Made by a program: the position numbers and the translations under genes. From assembly GCA_965115835.1 (NCBI GenBank), contig OZ220471.1, forward strand, positions 1,612,001 through 1,676,000: 64,000 nucleotides of DNA. The letters are read 5' to 3'. The notes beneath the pieces are model-generated. The model was not told the origin of the DNA. It saw only the letters and a list, made by a program, of their open reading frames with translations, and ran no database searches. Source of the DNA: Foliamicus sp965115835. Lineage in GTDB: Bacteria > Pseudomonadota > Gammaproteobacteria > Steroidobacterales > Foliamicaceae. Positions 1-8,517 of this stretch are shown in pieces. Position 1 is the stretch's first letter; each line of letters begins with the position of its first letter.

Positions 1-1
1 G

Positions 2-955
2 TTTGCCGCGCGCAACATGCGGGTTGGCGCTCGCAAGGAGCCGGGGCGGGTGGACTTGCCGCAATACAGCATGCGGGCCGTATTCGAGGCCGTCGTCAAT
101 GCGGTCGTCCACCGCGACTACTCGATCCGCGGCGCCGCAATACGCCTATCGATGTTCGAGGATCGCCTGGAGATTCAGTCGCCCGGGCCGTTGCCAAACA
201 ATCTCACCATCGAGAACATGACAAGACGGCAGGCCACCCGGAACGAGGTGCTGGCGTCCATGCTCGGGCGCATGCGAGTCGGCGAGATTCGAGGGGGCGA
301 GGACCGCCAGTACTTCATGGAAAGGCGCGGGGATGGCGTTCCCATCATTCTGCGCGAAACGCAGGAACTTTGCGGGCGGCGCCCCGAGTATCGACTCATT
401 GACGGCGCCGAAGTCCTGCTCGCCATTCCGGCAGCGGCGCCGGAACCGAGTCCCGCAACTGTCGGCATCGCCGTCCGCGCAGGCGGCAAACCGCTACCCG
501 ATGCGGACCTGCTGGCGCTGTACCCGAACGGTACCTGGAAGCGCGCCCGAACCGATCAGGCTGGCAACGCGGCAATCAAGCTGCATACCTCGCGCTTGCC
601 CATGACCGTGTACGCCGCGGCGCCGGGATACGCGGCTCATATCGAGCGAAACTGGATGCCGGGGCGGCAGCCCCTGGACATTGACCTCGATGAATTGCGA
701 GACGGGGGCGCGGTCATCTTCACCGAAGGCGGCGGGCGCATTCCGGGTCTGGCGGGCAACTTCGAGCCCACACGCGACACCCATGATCGCACTTACGCAT
801 ACGCCCGTAACCTCTCGATCAACGAGGGAGCGCCGCAGCCAGTGTACTTCCTCTTCGGCGAGCGCCTGCGGCTTACCGACTCAAGCGGCGCCACCCTCGA
901 TGTGCGCATTCTGGACATTGCTGGCCATTCGGCCATCCTGGAATACCGCCCCTGA
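2..955 (+). CDS. RecG-like ATP-binding protein, C-terminal part (partial)
   Basis: The reading frame is open from the window edge, so the N-terminus (normally an AlbA_2-type DNA-binding domain) lies outside. The visible 317 residues begin in a GHKL-like ATPase module of the 'RecG C-terminal / HATPase_c_4' type; the stretch NAVVHRDYS, then RLSMFEDRLEI and SPGPLPN, is the family hallmark. A beta-rich tail follows, with a carboxypeptidase-regulatory-like segment and the RDTHDRTYAYA region usual for this family. These proteins are often linked to defence or transcriptional control; the exact role is unknown. The downstream neighbours on the other strand are restriction-modification remnants, which fits a small accessory island at the end of the dcw cluster. 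Confidence 0.75.
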   Translation, partial: FAARNMRVGARKEPGRVDLPQYSMRAVFEAVVNAVVHRDYSIRGAAIRLSMFEDRLEIQSPGPLPNNLTIENMTRRQATRNEVLASMLGRMRVGEIRGGEDRQYFMERRGDGVPIILRETQELCGRRPEYRLIDGAEVLLAIPAAAPEPSPATVGIAVRAGGKPLPDADLLALYPNGTWKRARTDQAGNAAIKLHTSRLPMTVYAAAPGYAAHIERNWMPGRQPLDIDLDELRDGGAVIFTEGGGRIPGLAGNFEPTRDTHDRTYAYARNLSINEGAPQPVYFLFGERLRLTDSSGATLDVRILDIAGHSAILEYRP

Positions 956-990
956 TCTGAAGTTCCCCCGGATTTCTCGCTGTATCCCGA

Positions 991-1128
991 TCAAAGATCG
1001 ATTTGCAAGAGGAAAAGCCGTTTGGGCGGCTGCAAGGTGTTCCCATGTAATGGCGTGCTTTTCTGCAGCACGATGTATCCGCTTCCTTCACGTTCGAATA
1101 TGGCTGTCAATTCGTCTGCTTTCATCAT
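991..1128 (-). CDS. small ORF (45 aa), possible remnant of a restriction-modification partner
   Basis: This ORF is read directly from the sequence: a GAGGAG ribosome-binding site precedes two adjacent ATG codons (the second at better spacing), followed by 45 residues starting MMKADELTAIFEREG and a TGA stop. It lies 131 bp downstream of the methyltransferase remnant on the same strand. I do not recognise the product. The good start site and the position suggest the truncated N-terminus of the restriction enzyme or another partner of that methyltransferase, but this is inference. The rest of 956-1259 shows nothing else I can support. Confidence 0.3.
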   Translation of the reverse strand: MMKADELTAIFEREGSGYIVLQKSTPLHGNTLQPPKRLFLLQIDL

Positions 1129-1259
1129 TGCTCCTCTCTACCGCCCTTCAATAATTGCAAGAGTGGCCGCCGCCTCAACAATGTTGGCAGAAAGGATTCC
1201 CGGAGCATTCTTCCTTACAGAAATAGTATCAAAATCGTGGCGGTTCCAACGGGCTCGAT

Positions 1260-1823
1260 TCACGCTGCTGCCCGTGGCTCCCGGCTGCTGTTCCACTTCG
1301 AGGCGAACACCGGATGCGTATCGTCCAGGCGCTCGCTGATCCTGAACTCCGGCATCGGGGCAAGAAGGTCGCGGGGCCGGATTTTCTTCACTTGTTCCGA
1401 CACATAGCGGCGAAAAAGACGATCCGTGTCGCAGCACACGCTATGGCGCCCCTCCTCTATAGCGACTCGCGTCGTAATTCCGCTCCCGCCAAAAAAATCC
1501 ACGATCGTTGACCCGGGATACGACATGGAACGGACCAGCCGTTGAATGACGGCTCTCGGCTTTTGCGTTGGATGCCCCACGCGCTCTGCTTCCTGAAGCC
1601 AGATCGACGCCCATCCAATGTAATCGTCATGCTGATCCCAATTGGCCAGCATGATGTTGTAAGGGGGATCGCACACGATCAACTGAACGGAAGCGTCCGG
1701 CAAACGAGCAAGCAGGTTGCAGCAGTCATCAACCTCAACGACATGGTGGGTCGCATCCGGCGCCTTCAAGTTCACATTCTGAACGGATGAATGCGGCTTG
1801 TTTTCCCGGTTCATGGCGTTCAT
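1260..1823 (-). pseudogene. beta-class DNA methyltransferase lacking its target-recognition region
   Basis: The N-terminal half carries the catalytic motif IV (VCDPPYN) followed by NWDQHDDY. The C-terminal half carries motif X (GHPTQKP) and the SAM-binding motif I (DFFGGSG), the beta-class order IV-TRD-X-I. Complete relatives of the DpnII-A/RsrI type have roughly 100 or more residues between these blocks. Here WLQEAERV runs straight into GHPTQKP near 1575-1585, so the target-recognition domain and surrounding structure are deleted in frame. In relatives the residues just before GHPTQKP also tend to read ERV, so recombination between short repeats is a plausible cause. The start is uncertain; the ATG at 1823 or 1814 is likely. 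Probably inactive. Confidence 0.7.
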
Positions 1824-1927
1824 CGCCCTGTAACCGGAATTGCGATGTGATCGATTGGGCATGAACCTGCTACTCCCTGTCGTTCGGCAACGATCCCGAC
1901 AATACATCAAGGGATGTTAACGCACCA

Positions 1928-3163
1928 CTAATCGACCTGCTTTCGAAGGTGGGTGGGCACGGGGTTGAACAGGTCGTTGCTGCGCGAAGAGCCGCTCCCG
2001 GGCCGCACTCGCATCACCGCCGGGCGCTCCAGCCCTTCGTAGCTGGGCTGGGACGCAAGGCCCAGGATGCTGCGCTGCGAGTTGCCGCCGCGGAGATTCC
2101 CGCGCGGCGTTCCATAGGTCCCGTCGCGGCGGGGCTCCGAGCGCAAGTGCTGGGGCGAGGATTGCGCCTGCTGGTCCCGGTCGTCTCCCGAGGCGCTCAG
2201 CCCCGTGGCCACCAGCGTGACCCGCACAGCGCCCTTCATGGTCTCGTTGACGACCTCGCCGAACTTGACCATGCCCTCGCGGGCCAGCATGCTCTGCAGG
2301 GAATCGCCCAGCGACTTGAACTCGCGCATCCCCAGGTCGTTGCCGTGCGTGATGTTCACCAACAGTCCGCGCGCATCGCGAACGTCCACTCCCTGCAACA
2401 GCGGGCTCTGCATCGCGTGCTCGAGGGCTTCGCGGGCGCGATCCTGACCGGTGGCCTCGCCCGCGCCAATCACCACTCTCCCCGGTTCCTGCATGACCTT
2501 GCGCACATCCGCCAGATCCACGTTGATCCGGCCCGGGCAGGTCAGCAACTCGGCAATCCCGCGCACCGCATTGCGCAGCACCTTGTTCGATTCGCCGAAC
2601 GCCTCCTCCATGGTGACATCGCCTTCGCCCTGTCCGCAAAAGTAATCGAAGAGTTTTTCGTTGGGCACCGTGATGATGGAGTGCGCATATTCGCCCAGCG
2701 CCGCAATCCCCTCGTGCGCAATCTCGATCCGCGCCGGGCCTTCGAACTCGAACGGGGTGGTTACCACTCCCACCACCAGCAGATTGGCTTCGCGGCCCAC
2801 GCGCGCCACTTCCGGCGCCGCGCCGGTGCCGGTGCCGCCGCCCATCCCCGCAGCCACGAAGATCATGTCGGCGCCGTCCATGACCGCAGCGAGCCGCTCC
2901 TGGTCCTCCACGGCCGCCTCCTTGCCCCTGGCCGGATCCGAGCCGGCGCCCATGCCCTGCGTCACGGTGCGGCCGATCGTGACCTTGACCTCCGCGCCCG
3001 ACCTCGACAGCGCCTGCTCATCGGTATTGACGGCAACGAACTGCACGTTGCGCACATTGGACTTGACCATCTCGTTGATCGCATTGCCGCCGGCGCCGCC
3101 AACACCCACCACCTTGAGCCGGGGGCAGCTTCCGGGCTCCGACTTCACCAGTCTTATGTTCAT
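1928..3163 (-). CDS. ftsZ: cell division protein FtsZ
   Basis: FtsZ is the tubulin-like GTPase that polymerises into the division ring. The 411-aa product shows the N-terminal nucleotide fold (VGVGGAGGNA), the tubulin signature GGGTGTGAAP, the T7 catalytic loop NVDLADVR (aspartates present; Leu replaces the usual Phe), a variable linker and a C-terminal peptide ending VPTHLRKQVD that binds FtsA and ZipA. A GGAGG element lies 8 nt before the ATG at 3163, so this start is preferred to the in-frame ATG 15 bp upstream that contains the Shine-Dalgarno sequence. It is the last gene of the dcw operon. The lpxC gene that often follows ftsZ in gammaproteobacteria is absent. Confidence 0.98.
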   Translation of the reverse strand: MNIRLVKSEPGSCPRLKVVGVGGAGGNAINEMVKSNVRNVQFVAVNTDEQALSRSGAEVKVTIGRTVTQGMGAGSDPARGKEAAVEDQERLAAVMDGADMIFVAAGMGGGTGTGAAPEVARVGREANLLVVGVVTTPFEFEGPARIEIAHEGIAALGEYAHSIITVPNEKLFDYFCGQGEGDVTMEEAFGESNKVLRNAVRGIAELLTCPGRINVDLADVRKVMQEPGRVVIGAGEATGQDRAREALEHAMQSPLLQGVDVRDARGLLVNITHGNDLGMREFKSLGDSLQSMLAREGMVKFGEVVNETMKGAVRVTLVATGLSASGDDRDQQAQSSPQHLRSEPRRDGTYGTPRGNLRGGNSQRSILGLASQPSYEGLERPAVMRVRPGSGSSRSNDLFNPVPTHLRKQVD

Positions 3164-3220
3164 GTCTTTAGCCTCCATTGACTTTGTTCCTCCGCGACTG
3201 CGCGCGATATCAAAAGACGG

Positions 3221-4453
3221 TCAGAATTGACCCTTGAACCAGTTGACGGCAGAACGCAGGACATTTTTTCCGGATCTGCCGCCCGGCTCCGTACCCTCGT
3301 CGCGCGGCTTGAGCGCATAAAGCAGCAAGCCCACGCCCGTGGCGTGCGCCGGGTTGGCGACCACCTCGGTCAGTCCCCGGACGCGCTGCGGATAGCCCAG
3401 ACGCACGGGAACATTCAGAACCTCCTCGGCGAGCTCCACCGCGCCCGGCATGGCCGAAGTACCGCCGGTGAGCACCACCCCCGCGGCGGCGTTATCCAGG
3501 TAGGCGCCGCGGTGCAACACGTTGTGAGCAAGCTGGAAGAGCTCCTCGTAGCGCGGCTCCACCACCCGGGACAGCGCCTGGCGCGACAGCTTGCGGGGCG
3601 GTCGGTCGCCCACGCTCACCACCTCGATTTCCTCGTCCTCCTCCACCATTTGCGCCAGCGCGCAGGCGTAGCGGATCTTGAGTTGTTCCGCCGCCTGGGT
3701 AGGCGTGCGCAGGGACTGGGCGATGTCGTAGGTCACCTGATCCCCGGCGATGGGAATGACGTGGGTGAAGCGGATCGACCCGCCCTCGAACACCGCGATA
3801 TCGGTGGTTCCCGCGCCAATGTCCAGCACGCAGCAGCCCAGCTGCATTTCATCTTCGGTGAGAATGGCGGTGCCCGAAGCCAGGTGTTCCAGCACGATGC
3901 GCTCCGAGCGCAAATTGCAACGGCGCACGCATTTCTCGATGTTTTGCGCGGCGCTTTCTCCCACCGTGATGATGTGCACATGCGCCTCGAGGCGCACGCC
4001 GGACATCGAGGTGGGATCGAGGATGTCGTCCTGATCGTCCACCACATAATCCCGCGGCAGCACATGCAGCACGCGCTTGTCCGAGGGCACGACCACCGCC
4101 CGGGCCGCTTCGATCACGCGCGCCACATCGGATTCCGACACCTCCTCGCCGCCAACCGCCACGATGCCGTGCGAGGCCAGACCTTGCACATGATCGCCGG
4201 AAATACCCACGATCACGTCGCCGATCTGCACTCCCGACATCAGTTCGGCCTCGCCCACGGCCTGATCGATCGACCTGACCGTGGCCTCGATGTTGACCAC
4301 CGATCCCCGTTTCATTCCCAGCGACGGACTGGAGCCGAAGCCGAGAATTTCCAGGCCCCCGGATTCCGTGTCCACGGCCGCCACGATGGCCGCCACCTTC
4401 GAAGTGCCGATATCCAGCGCCGTGACGATCTCCCGGTCGCGCTTGCGTGTCAT
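3221..4453 (-). CDS. ftsA: cell division protein FtsA
   Basis: FtsA is the actin-like ATPase that tethers FtsZ filaments to the inner membrane and recruits later divisome proteins. The 410 residues contain the phosphate-1 motif ALDIGTSK near the N-terminus, the phosphate-2 motif DIGAGTTDIAVF, the adenosine motif VVLTGGTSAMPG, and a C-terminal amphipathic membrane-targeting helix (NVLRSAVNWFKGQF). The ATG at 4453 overlaps the ftsQ stop as ATGA and has a GGAGG upstream, so the longer in-frame extension is not used. It is followed by ftsZ after a short gap. Confidence 0.97.
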   Translation of the reverse strand: MTRKRDREIVTALDIGTSKVAAIVAAVDTESGGLEILGFGSSPSLGMKRGSVVNIEATVRSIDQAVGEAELMSGVQIGDVIVGISGDHVQGLASHGIVAVGGEEVSESDVARVIEAARAVVVPSDKRVLHVLPRDYVVDDQDDILDPTSMSGVRLEAHVHIITVGESAAQNIEKCVRRCNLRSERIVLEHLASGTAILTEDEMQLGCCVLDIGAGTTDIAVFEGGSIRFTHVIPIAGDQVTYDIAQSLRTPTQAAEQLKIRYACALAQMVEEDEEIEVVSVGDRPPRKLSRQALSRVVEPRYEELFQLAHNVLHRGAYLDNAAAGVVLTGGTSAMPGAVELAEEVLNVPVRLGYPQRVRGLTEVVANPAHATGVGLLLYALKPRDEGTEPGGRSGKNVLRSAVNWFKGQF

Positions 4454-5196
4454 GGCGAATATCCTCCGTGGTTGGGCCGACGACCGCCCGGGGATCGCCA
4501 GGCGACGGCGAATCCGTTGGGGTAGCGCAAGTCGATGCAAGCGATCTCGCGCTTCGTTTCCCGCGGCAGGCTCTCCAGGGCCAGCAAGGCCCTTTCAAAC
4601 CTGCGGTCGACCGATTCGGCGCCCAGCCGCAACTGCGGACCGCCCCGCAATTGCAGCGCCCAGCCGCCCCGCGCGTCGAGGCTGAGCGCGTCGAGCGCCA
4701 GGGATGTTTCGCCCAGGCGGCGGGAGAACACCCGGTAGCGTTCCAGAACCTCGCCCTGGGCGCCGTCGGGACCCCGCAATACGGGGAGCTCGCGGTTGAC
4801 CGAGTCGCCCGGATCGAAGATGGCCGCCGTTTCATCCAGCATGGCCTCCTCTCCCCAGCGCGCAACCGGCCGGTGTTCGGCAATCTCTATGCTCAGGCTC
4901 AGCGGCCACTCGCGCCGGACGCTGGCGGCCGCCACCCAGCGCAAGGACTCCAGCTGCCCGCGCAACCGATCCACGGGCAGCCGCACCCAGCCCCAGCCCA
5001 GATGAGGGGTGACCAGAGCCTGGATGTCTTCTTTCGTCACCCGCTCGAAGGCGCCGTGAATCCTGACTTCACGCACCGGCACGTGCGTCAGGCCGGGCAT
5101 CGCAACGGCGGCGGCCGCGCACAGCAGACAGGCGGCCAGGATGGGCGAGGCCACCCTCCTGCGCCTGCTTGCCGGCCTGCGCCTCGATCTGTTCAT
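4450..5196 (-). CDS. ftsQ: cell division protein FtsQ
   Basis: FtsQ is a bitopic inner-membrane protein that scaffolds FtsB/FtsL in the divisome. The 248-aa product has a short Arg-rich cytoplasmic tail, one transmembrane helix (about residues 17-38), then a periplasmic POTRA domain (VREVRIHGAFERVTKEDI) and the FtsQ beta domain. Its start overlaps the ddl stop and its stop overlaps the ftsA start, both as ATGA, showing translational coupling. Sequence conservation of FtsQ is low, so the assignment rests on POTRA features plus the invariant ddl-ftsQ-ftsA position. Confidence 0.93.
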   Translation of the reverse strand: MNRSRRRPASRRRRVASPILAACLLCAAAAVAMPGLTHVPVREVRIHGAFERVTKEDIQALVTPHLGWGWVRLPVDRLRGQLESLRWVAAASVRREWPLSLSIEIAEHRPVARWGEEAMLDETAAIFDPGDSVNRELPVLRGPDGAQGEVLERYRVFSRRLGETSLALDALSLDARGGWALQLRGGPQLRLGAESVDRRFERALLALESLPRETKREIACIDLRYPNGFAVAWRSPGGRRPNHGGYSP

Positions 5197-6170
5197 CGGC
5201 CTGCTCCCGCGCGCATGGGCGAATGATCGAAGCTGGTTTCAAGCACCCGGCAGCACAAATCCTCGAATGAAATGCCGGCCGCGGCTGCCGCCATCGGTAC
5301 CAGACTGTGCGAGGTCATCCCGGGAACCGTATTCACCTCCAGAACCCACAGGTCCTGCCGGCTATCGAGCATCAGGTCCACGCGCGCCCAACCGCTGACA
5401 CCCAACTCGCGGACCGCCGCTTGCGCCTGACGCTTGACTTCCGCCTCCGTATCCCCGTCCAGTCCGCTGGGACAGATGTAGCGCGTGCCCGCGCTCTCGT
5501 ACTTGGTGTGGAAATCGTAGAAATCGCCTTCCGGAGGAAGAATCCGAATGACCGGAAGCATCTCGCCCTGCAGCATCGTGGCCGTGTACTCGCCGCCTTC
5601 GATCCAGGCCTCGACAATCACCCCGCCGGCGTACTGCGAAGCGCTCCGATAGGCGGAATCGAGCTCGTTTGCGCGGTTGACCCTCGAAACACCCAGGCTG
5701 GACCCCTGCCTGTTCGGCTTCACACTCAGCGGATAGCCCAGCTCGCCCGCGGCCTCGCGGGCTCCCGGGAGATCCCGGACCAGACGCCAGGCAGGCGTGG
5801 GAACGCCTGCGGAAGCGAACGCCAGCTTGCTGAAGTGCTTGTCCATGGACAGCGCCAGCGCCACATGGCCGGCGCCGGTGCAAGGCAGGTTCAGCAGCGC
5901 AAGCAGCCCGGCAATCAGGCCGTCCTCGCCTCCCGGGCCATGCAGGGCGTTGAACACACGGTCGTATCCGCCATGCAACAGCCTTGCGACCAGTTCCCTG
6001 CCGCTGGCGTCCACGGGATCCACATCGACACCCCTCGAAAGCAGCGCCTCGAGAATGGCCTTGCCTGTCAACAGGGAAATTTCGCGCTCGGCGGAATCCC
6101 CTCCGAACAGCAGGGCAACCCGCCCGAAGCCGGCAGGATCCCGAACCTCGTTACGCAGCGCAACGTTCAT
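5193..6170 (-). CDS. ddl: D-alanine--D-alanine ligase
   Basis: Ddl makes the D-Ala-D-Ala dipeptide that MurF adds to the peptidoglycan precursor. The 325-aa ATP-grasp protein shows the N-terminal LFGGDSAEREISL motif, the ALHGPGGEDG loop, the KPNRQGSSLGVS ATP-binding region and the C-terminal WVLEVNTVPGMTSHSLVP Mg2+-binding region. The ATG at 6170 is chosen because it overlaps the murB stop (ATGA) and has GGAGGGG about 5 nt upstream; an in-frame GTG six bases earlier is less likely. It is embedded between murB and ftsQ as in most gammaproteobacteria. Confidence 0.96.
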   Translation of the reverse strand: MNVALRNEVRDPAGFGRVALLFGGDSAEREISLLTGKAILEALLSRGVDVDPVDASGRELVARLLHGGYDRVFNALHGPGGEDGLIAGLLALLNLPCTGAGHVALALSMDKHFSKLAFASAGVPTPAWRLVRDLPGAREAAGELGYPLSVKPNRQGSSLGVSRVNRANELDSAYRSASQYAGGVIVEAWIEGGEYTATMLQGEMLPVIRILPPEGDFYDFHTKYESAGTRYICPSGLDGDTEAEVKRQAQAAVRELGVSGWARVDLMLDSRQDLWVLEVNTVPGMTSHSLVPMAAAAAGISFEDLCCRVLETSFDHSPMRAGAGR

Positions 6171-7081
6171 CCGCACCCCTCCGGGGCGCCGCCCAGGAAT
6201 CGCACTTCCGGCTGCAGGCTCACGCCGGTGGCCTCCCGCACCCTGGCCTGCACCCTCAGGATCAGCCGTTCGATGTCGGCAGCAGACGCCCCGCCGTGAT
6301 TGACGATGAAGTTGGCGTGCTTGGAGGACACTTCGGCCGCGCCTTCACGCATCCCCTTCAAGCCGGCCCGTTCGATCAGCTCTCCGGCAAAACCGCCCGG
6401 CGGATTGCGAAACACCGAGCCGCAGCTGGGAAGATCGAGAGGCTGGCGGCGGCGGCGCTCGGCCAGGATCGAACGCAGCCTTCCGGTTTGCGGCGTCGCC
6501 CCGAAGCCAAAGCGCGCGCGCAGGAAACACTCGCCCGGCGGGCCCTCAATCTGCCGGTAGCCGGGACGATACTGCTCGCAGCCGCGTACATGTTCGGTTC
6601 CCTGGCGGTCCATCGTTTCAACTGTCCGCACGCAGTCCCAGGTCGCGCCCCCGAAAGCGCCGGCGTTCATTGCCAGGGCCCCTCCCACCGTGCCGGGTAT
6701 GCCGGCGAAGAATTCCGCCGGACCCAGCCCCCAGGAAGAGCAGGATTTCGCCAGCACGGTACACGGCGTGGCGGCGCCGGCCTCCACGGCGCCGCCGCCG
6801 ACCTGACGCAATTCGCGAAACGCCCGCCCCAGGCACACCACCGCACCGCCGATCCCTTCGTCGCGAACCAGCAGATTGCTTCCCAGACCGATGAAGTACA
6901 CGGGCAGCGACGGCTCCAGGGCGCGCAAGAAATCCGCCAGATCGGCGCGATCGGCCGGGACGAAGAACATCCGCGCGGGGCCGCCCACACGCCAGTGCGT
7001 ATGCCGCGACATCGGTTCGTCATGGCCAAGGTGGCCGCGGAAAGCATCCGGCCCGGGCGGTCTGGCCAAGCTGCAACTCAT
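6167..7081 (-). CDS. murB: UDP-N-acetylenolpyruvoylglucosamine reductase MurB
   Basis: MurB is the FAD/NADPH enzyme that reduces UDP-GlcNAc-enolpyruvate to UDP-MurNAc. The 304-aa protein has the FAD-binding FIGLGSNLLVRDEG and GIPGTVGGALAMNAGAFG stretches and the catalytic SCGSVFRNP segment (serine proton donor), followed by the conserved SSKHANFIVN. It has the shorter architecture than the E. coli enzyme (342 aa). The start overlaps the murC stop as ATGA and the gene end overlaps ddl, so it is translated within the dcw operon. Confidence 0.96.
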   Translation of the reverse strand: MSCSLARPPGPDAFRGHLGHDEPMSRHTHWRVGGPARMFFVPADRADLADFLRALEPSLPVYFIGLGSNLLVRDEGIGGAVVCLGRAFRELRQVGGGAVEAGAATPCTVLAKSCSSWGLGPAEFFAGIPGTVGGALAMNAGAFGGATWDCVRTVETMDRQGTEHVRGCEQYRPGYRQIEGPPGECFLRARFGFGATPQTGRLRSILAERRRRQPLDLPSCGSVFRNPPGGFAGELIERAGLKGMREGAAEVSSKHANFIVNHGGASAADIERLILRVQARVREATGVSLQPEVRFLGGAPEGCG

Positions 7082-8517
7082 GCCACGCCCTCCTTTCGGC
7101 CCTTGCCCCCGGCGATCGTGGGCCCCCGCAGCCTGGCCGGCAGTCTGGCGGCTTCCGCACCGATGTTCCCCGCGCCCAGCGTAAGGATCAGGTCACCGTC
7201 GACCACTATATTGCGCAAGGCGGCGGCCATTCCGCGTACATCGGGCAGGAACACCGGCTCGGGGCCGCCGCGAGCCCGTATGGCCCGGCAGATCGCGCGG
7301 CCGTCGGCGCCCGACAGGGGTGATTCGCCAGCCGCATAGACTTCGGTCACGATTACCCGGTCGGCAGCGGACAGGACCCTGGCAAGGTCATCGAGCAGAT
7401 CGCGGGTTCGCGTGTAGCGGTGCGGCTGAAAGACCGCCACGATGCGGCGGCCGGGCCAGGCCTCCCGGGCCGCCTGGAGGGTAGCAGCCACCTCGCTGGG
7501 ATGATGGGCGTAATCGTCCACCAGCGCAATCTGGCCGCCGGGCGTGAGGATGTCGCCCAGCAACTCGAAGCGACGGCGCAGCGCCCGGCATTCCGCCAGG
7601 GCCTGCCGGACGAATTTCATGTCGATCCCCAGTTCGTGGCCCAGGGCAACAACGGCCAGGGCATTGAGCGCGTTGTGGCGACCGGGGAGATTGATGGTCA
7701 GTACGGTTCGTTCGCCGCGGGGTAGCTCGACTTCCATGCTCGACCACAGGCCCTCGGCGCGCAGCTTCACGCCCCGGTAGTCGGCCTGCGGGGAAAACCC
7801 GTAGGTGCGGATCCGGCGTTGCACATGCGGAAGAATCGCGGCTACGCCCGGATCGTCGGCACAGGCCAGGAAAAGTCCGTAGAACGGCAAGTTATGCGCA
7901 AACTCCACGAAAGTCTGGCGAAGTTTGGCCAGATTGCCGCCGTAGGCGTCGAGGTGGTCGTCGTCGATATTCGTGACCACGGCCACCACCGGCTGCAAAT
8001 GCAGAAAGGAAGCGTCGCTCTCGTCGGCCTCCGCCACCAGACAGTGCCCCGCTCCCAGTTTGCTGCGCATGGCGTTGCGTACCTGGCCGCCCACCACATA
8101 AGTGGGATCCTCGCCCGCGCAGTCCAGCATTTCCACGACCAGATGGGCAGTCGTGGTCTTTCCGTGCGTGCCCGAGACCGCAATCCCGTCGCGCTGGCGC
8201 ATCAACTCGGCCAGCACATCGGCCCGCGCCACCACCGGAAGCCGTGCGGCCCTTGCCGCCTGCAGCTCCACATTGTCGGACGGGATGGCGGAAGAACGCA
8301 CGATCAGGTCGGAACCCGCAACCTGGGAAGCCCGGTGGCCGTAAAAAACCTTCACGCCGAGACTCTCGAGGTGATGGGTGGCCTGACTCGCAAATCGGTC
8401 CGAGCCCTGAACGGCGTAGCCCAGGCTCGCAACCACCTCGGCCAGGCCGCTCATTCCGGCGCCGCCTATACCCACAAAGTGGATGCAGCGCACACGTTCG
8501 GTAAGCAGCGCTCTCAT
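7078..8517 (-). CDS. murC: UDP-N-acetylmuramate--L-alanine ligase
   Basis: MurC adds the first amino acid, L-Ala, to UDP-MurNAc. The 479-aa Mur ligase shows the N-terminal Rossmann motif HFVGIGGAGMSG, the ATP loop SGTHGKTTTAHL, the EADESDASFL metal and carbamate region, and the DDYAHHPSEV C-terminal domain motif. Length fits the family (E. coli 491). Both ends overlap neighbours (murG before, murB after) by the ATGA arrangement typical of this operon. Confidence 0.97.
   Translation of the reverse strand: MRALLTERVRCIHFVGIGGAGMSGLAEVVASLGYAVQGSDRFASQATHHLESLGVKVFYGHRASQVAGSDLIVRSSAIPSDNVELQAARAARLPVVARADVLAELMRQRDGIAVSGTHGKTTTAHLVVEMLDCAGEDPTYVVGGQVRNAMRSKLGAGHCLVAEADESDASFLHLQPVVAVVTNIDDDHLDAYGGNLAKLRQTFVEFAHNLPFYGLFLACADDPGVAAILPHVQRRIRTYGFSPQADYRGVKLRAEGLWSSMEVELPRGERTVLTINLPGRHNALNALAVVALGHELGIDMKFVRQALAECRALRRRFELLGDILTPGGQIALVDDYAHHPSEVAATLQAAREAWPGRRIVAVFQPHRYTRTRDLLDDLARVLSAADRVIVTEVYAAGESPLSGADGRAICRAIRARGGPEPVFLPDVRGMAAALRNIVVDGDLILTLGAGNIGAEAARLPARLRGPTIAGGKGRKEGVA

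Noticed and set aside
1949..3181. Long plus-strand open frame antisense to ftsZ (similar ones lie over ftsA, ddl and purF)
   Set aside because: Composition is His/Arg/Ala-rich, has no domains, and mirrors a strongly conserved gene; high GC removes stops from the opposite strand.
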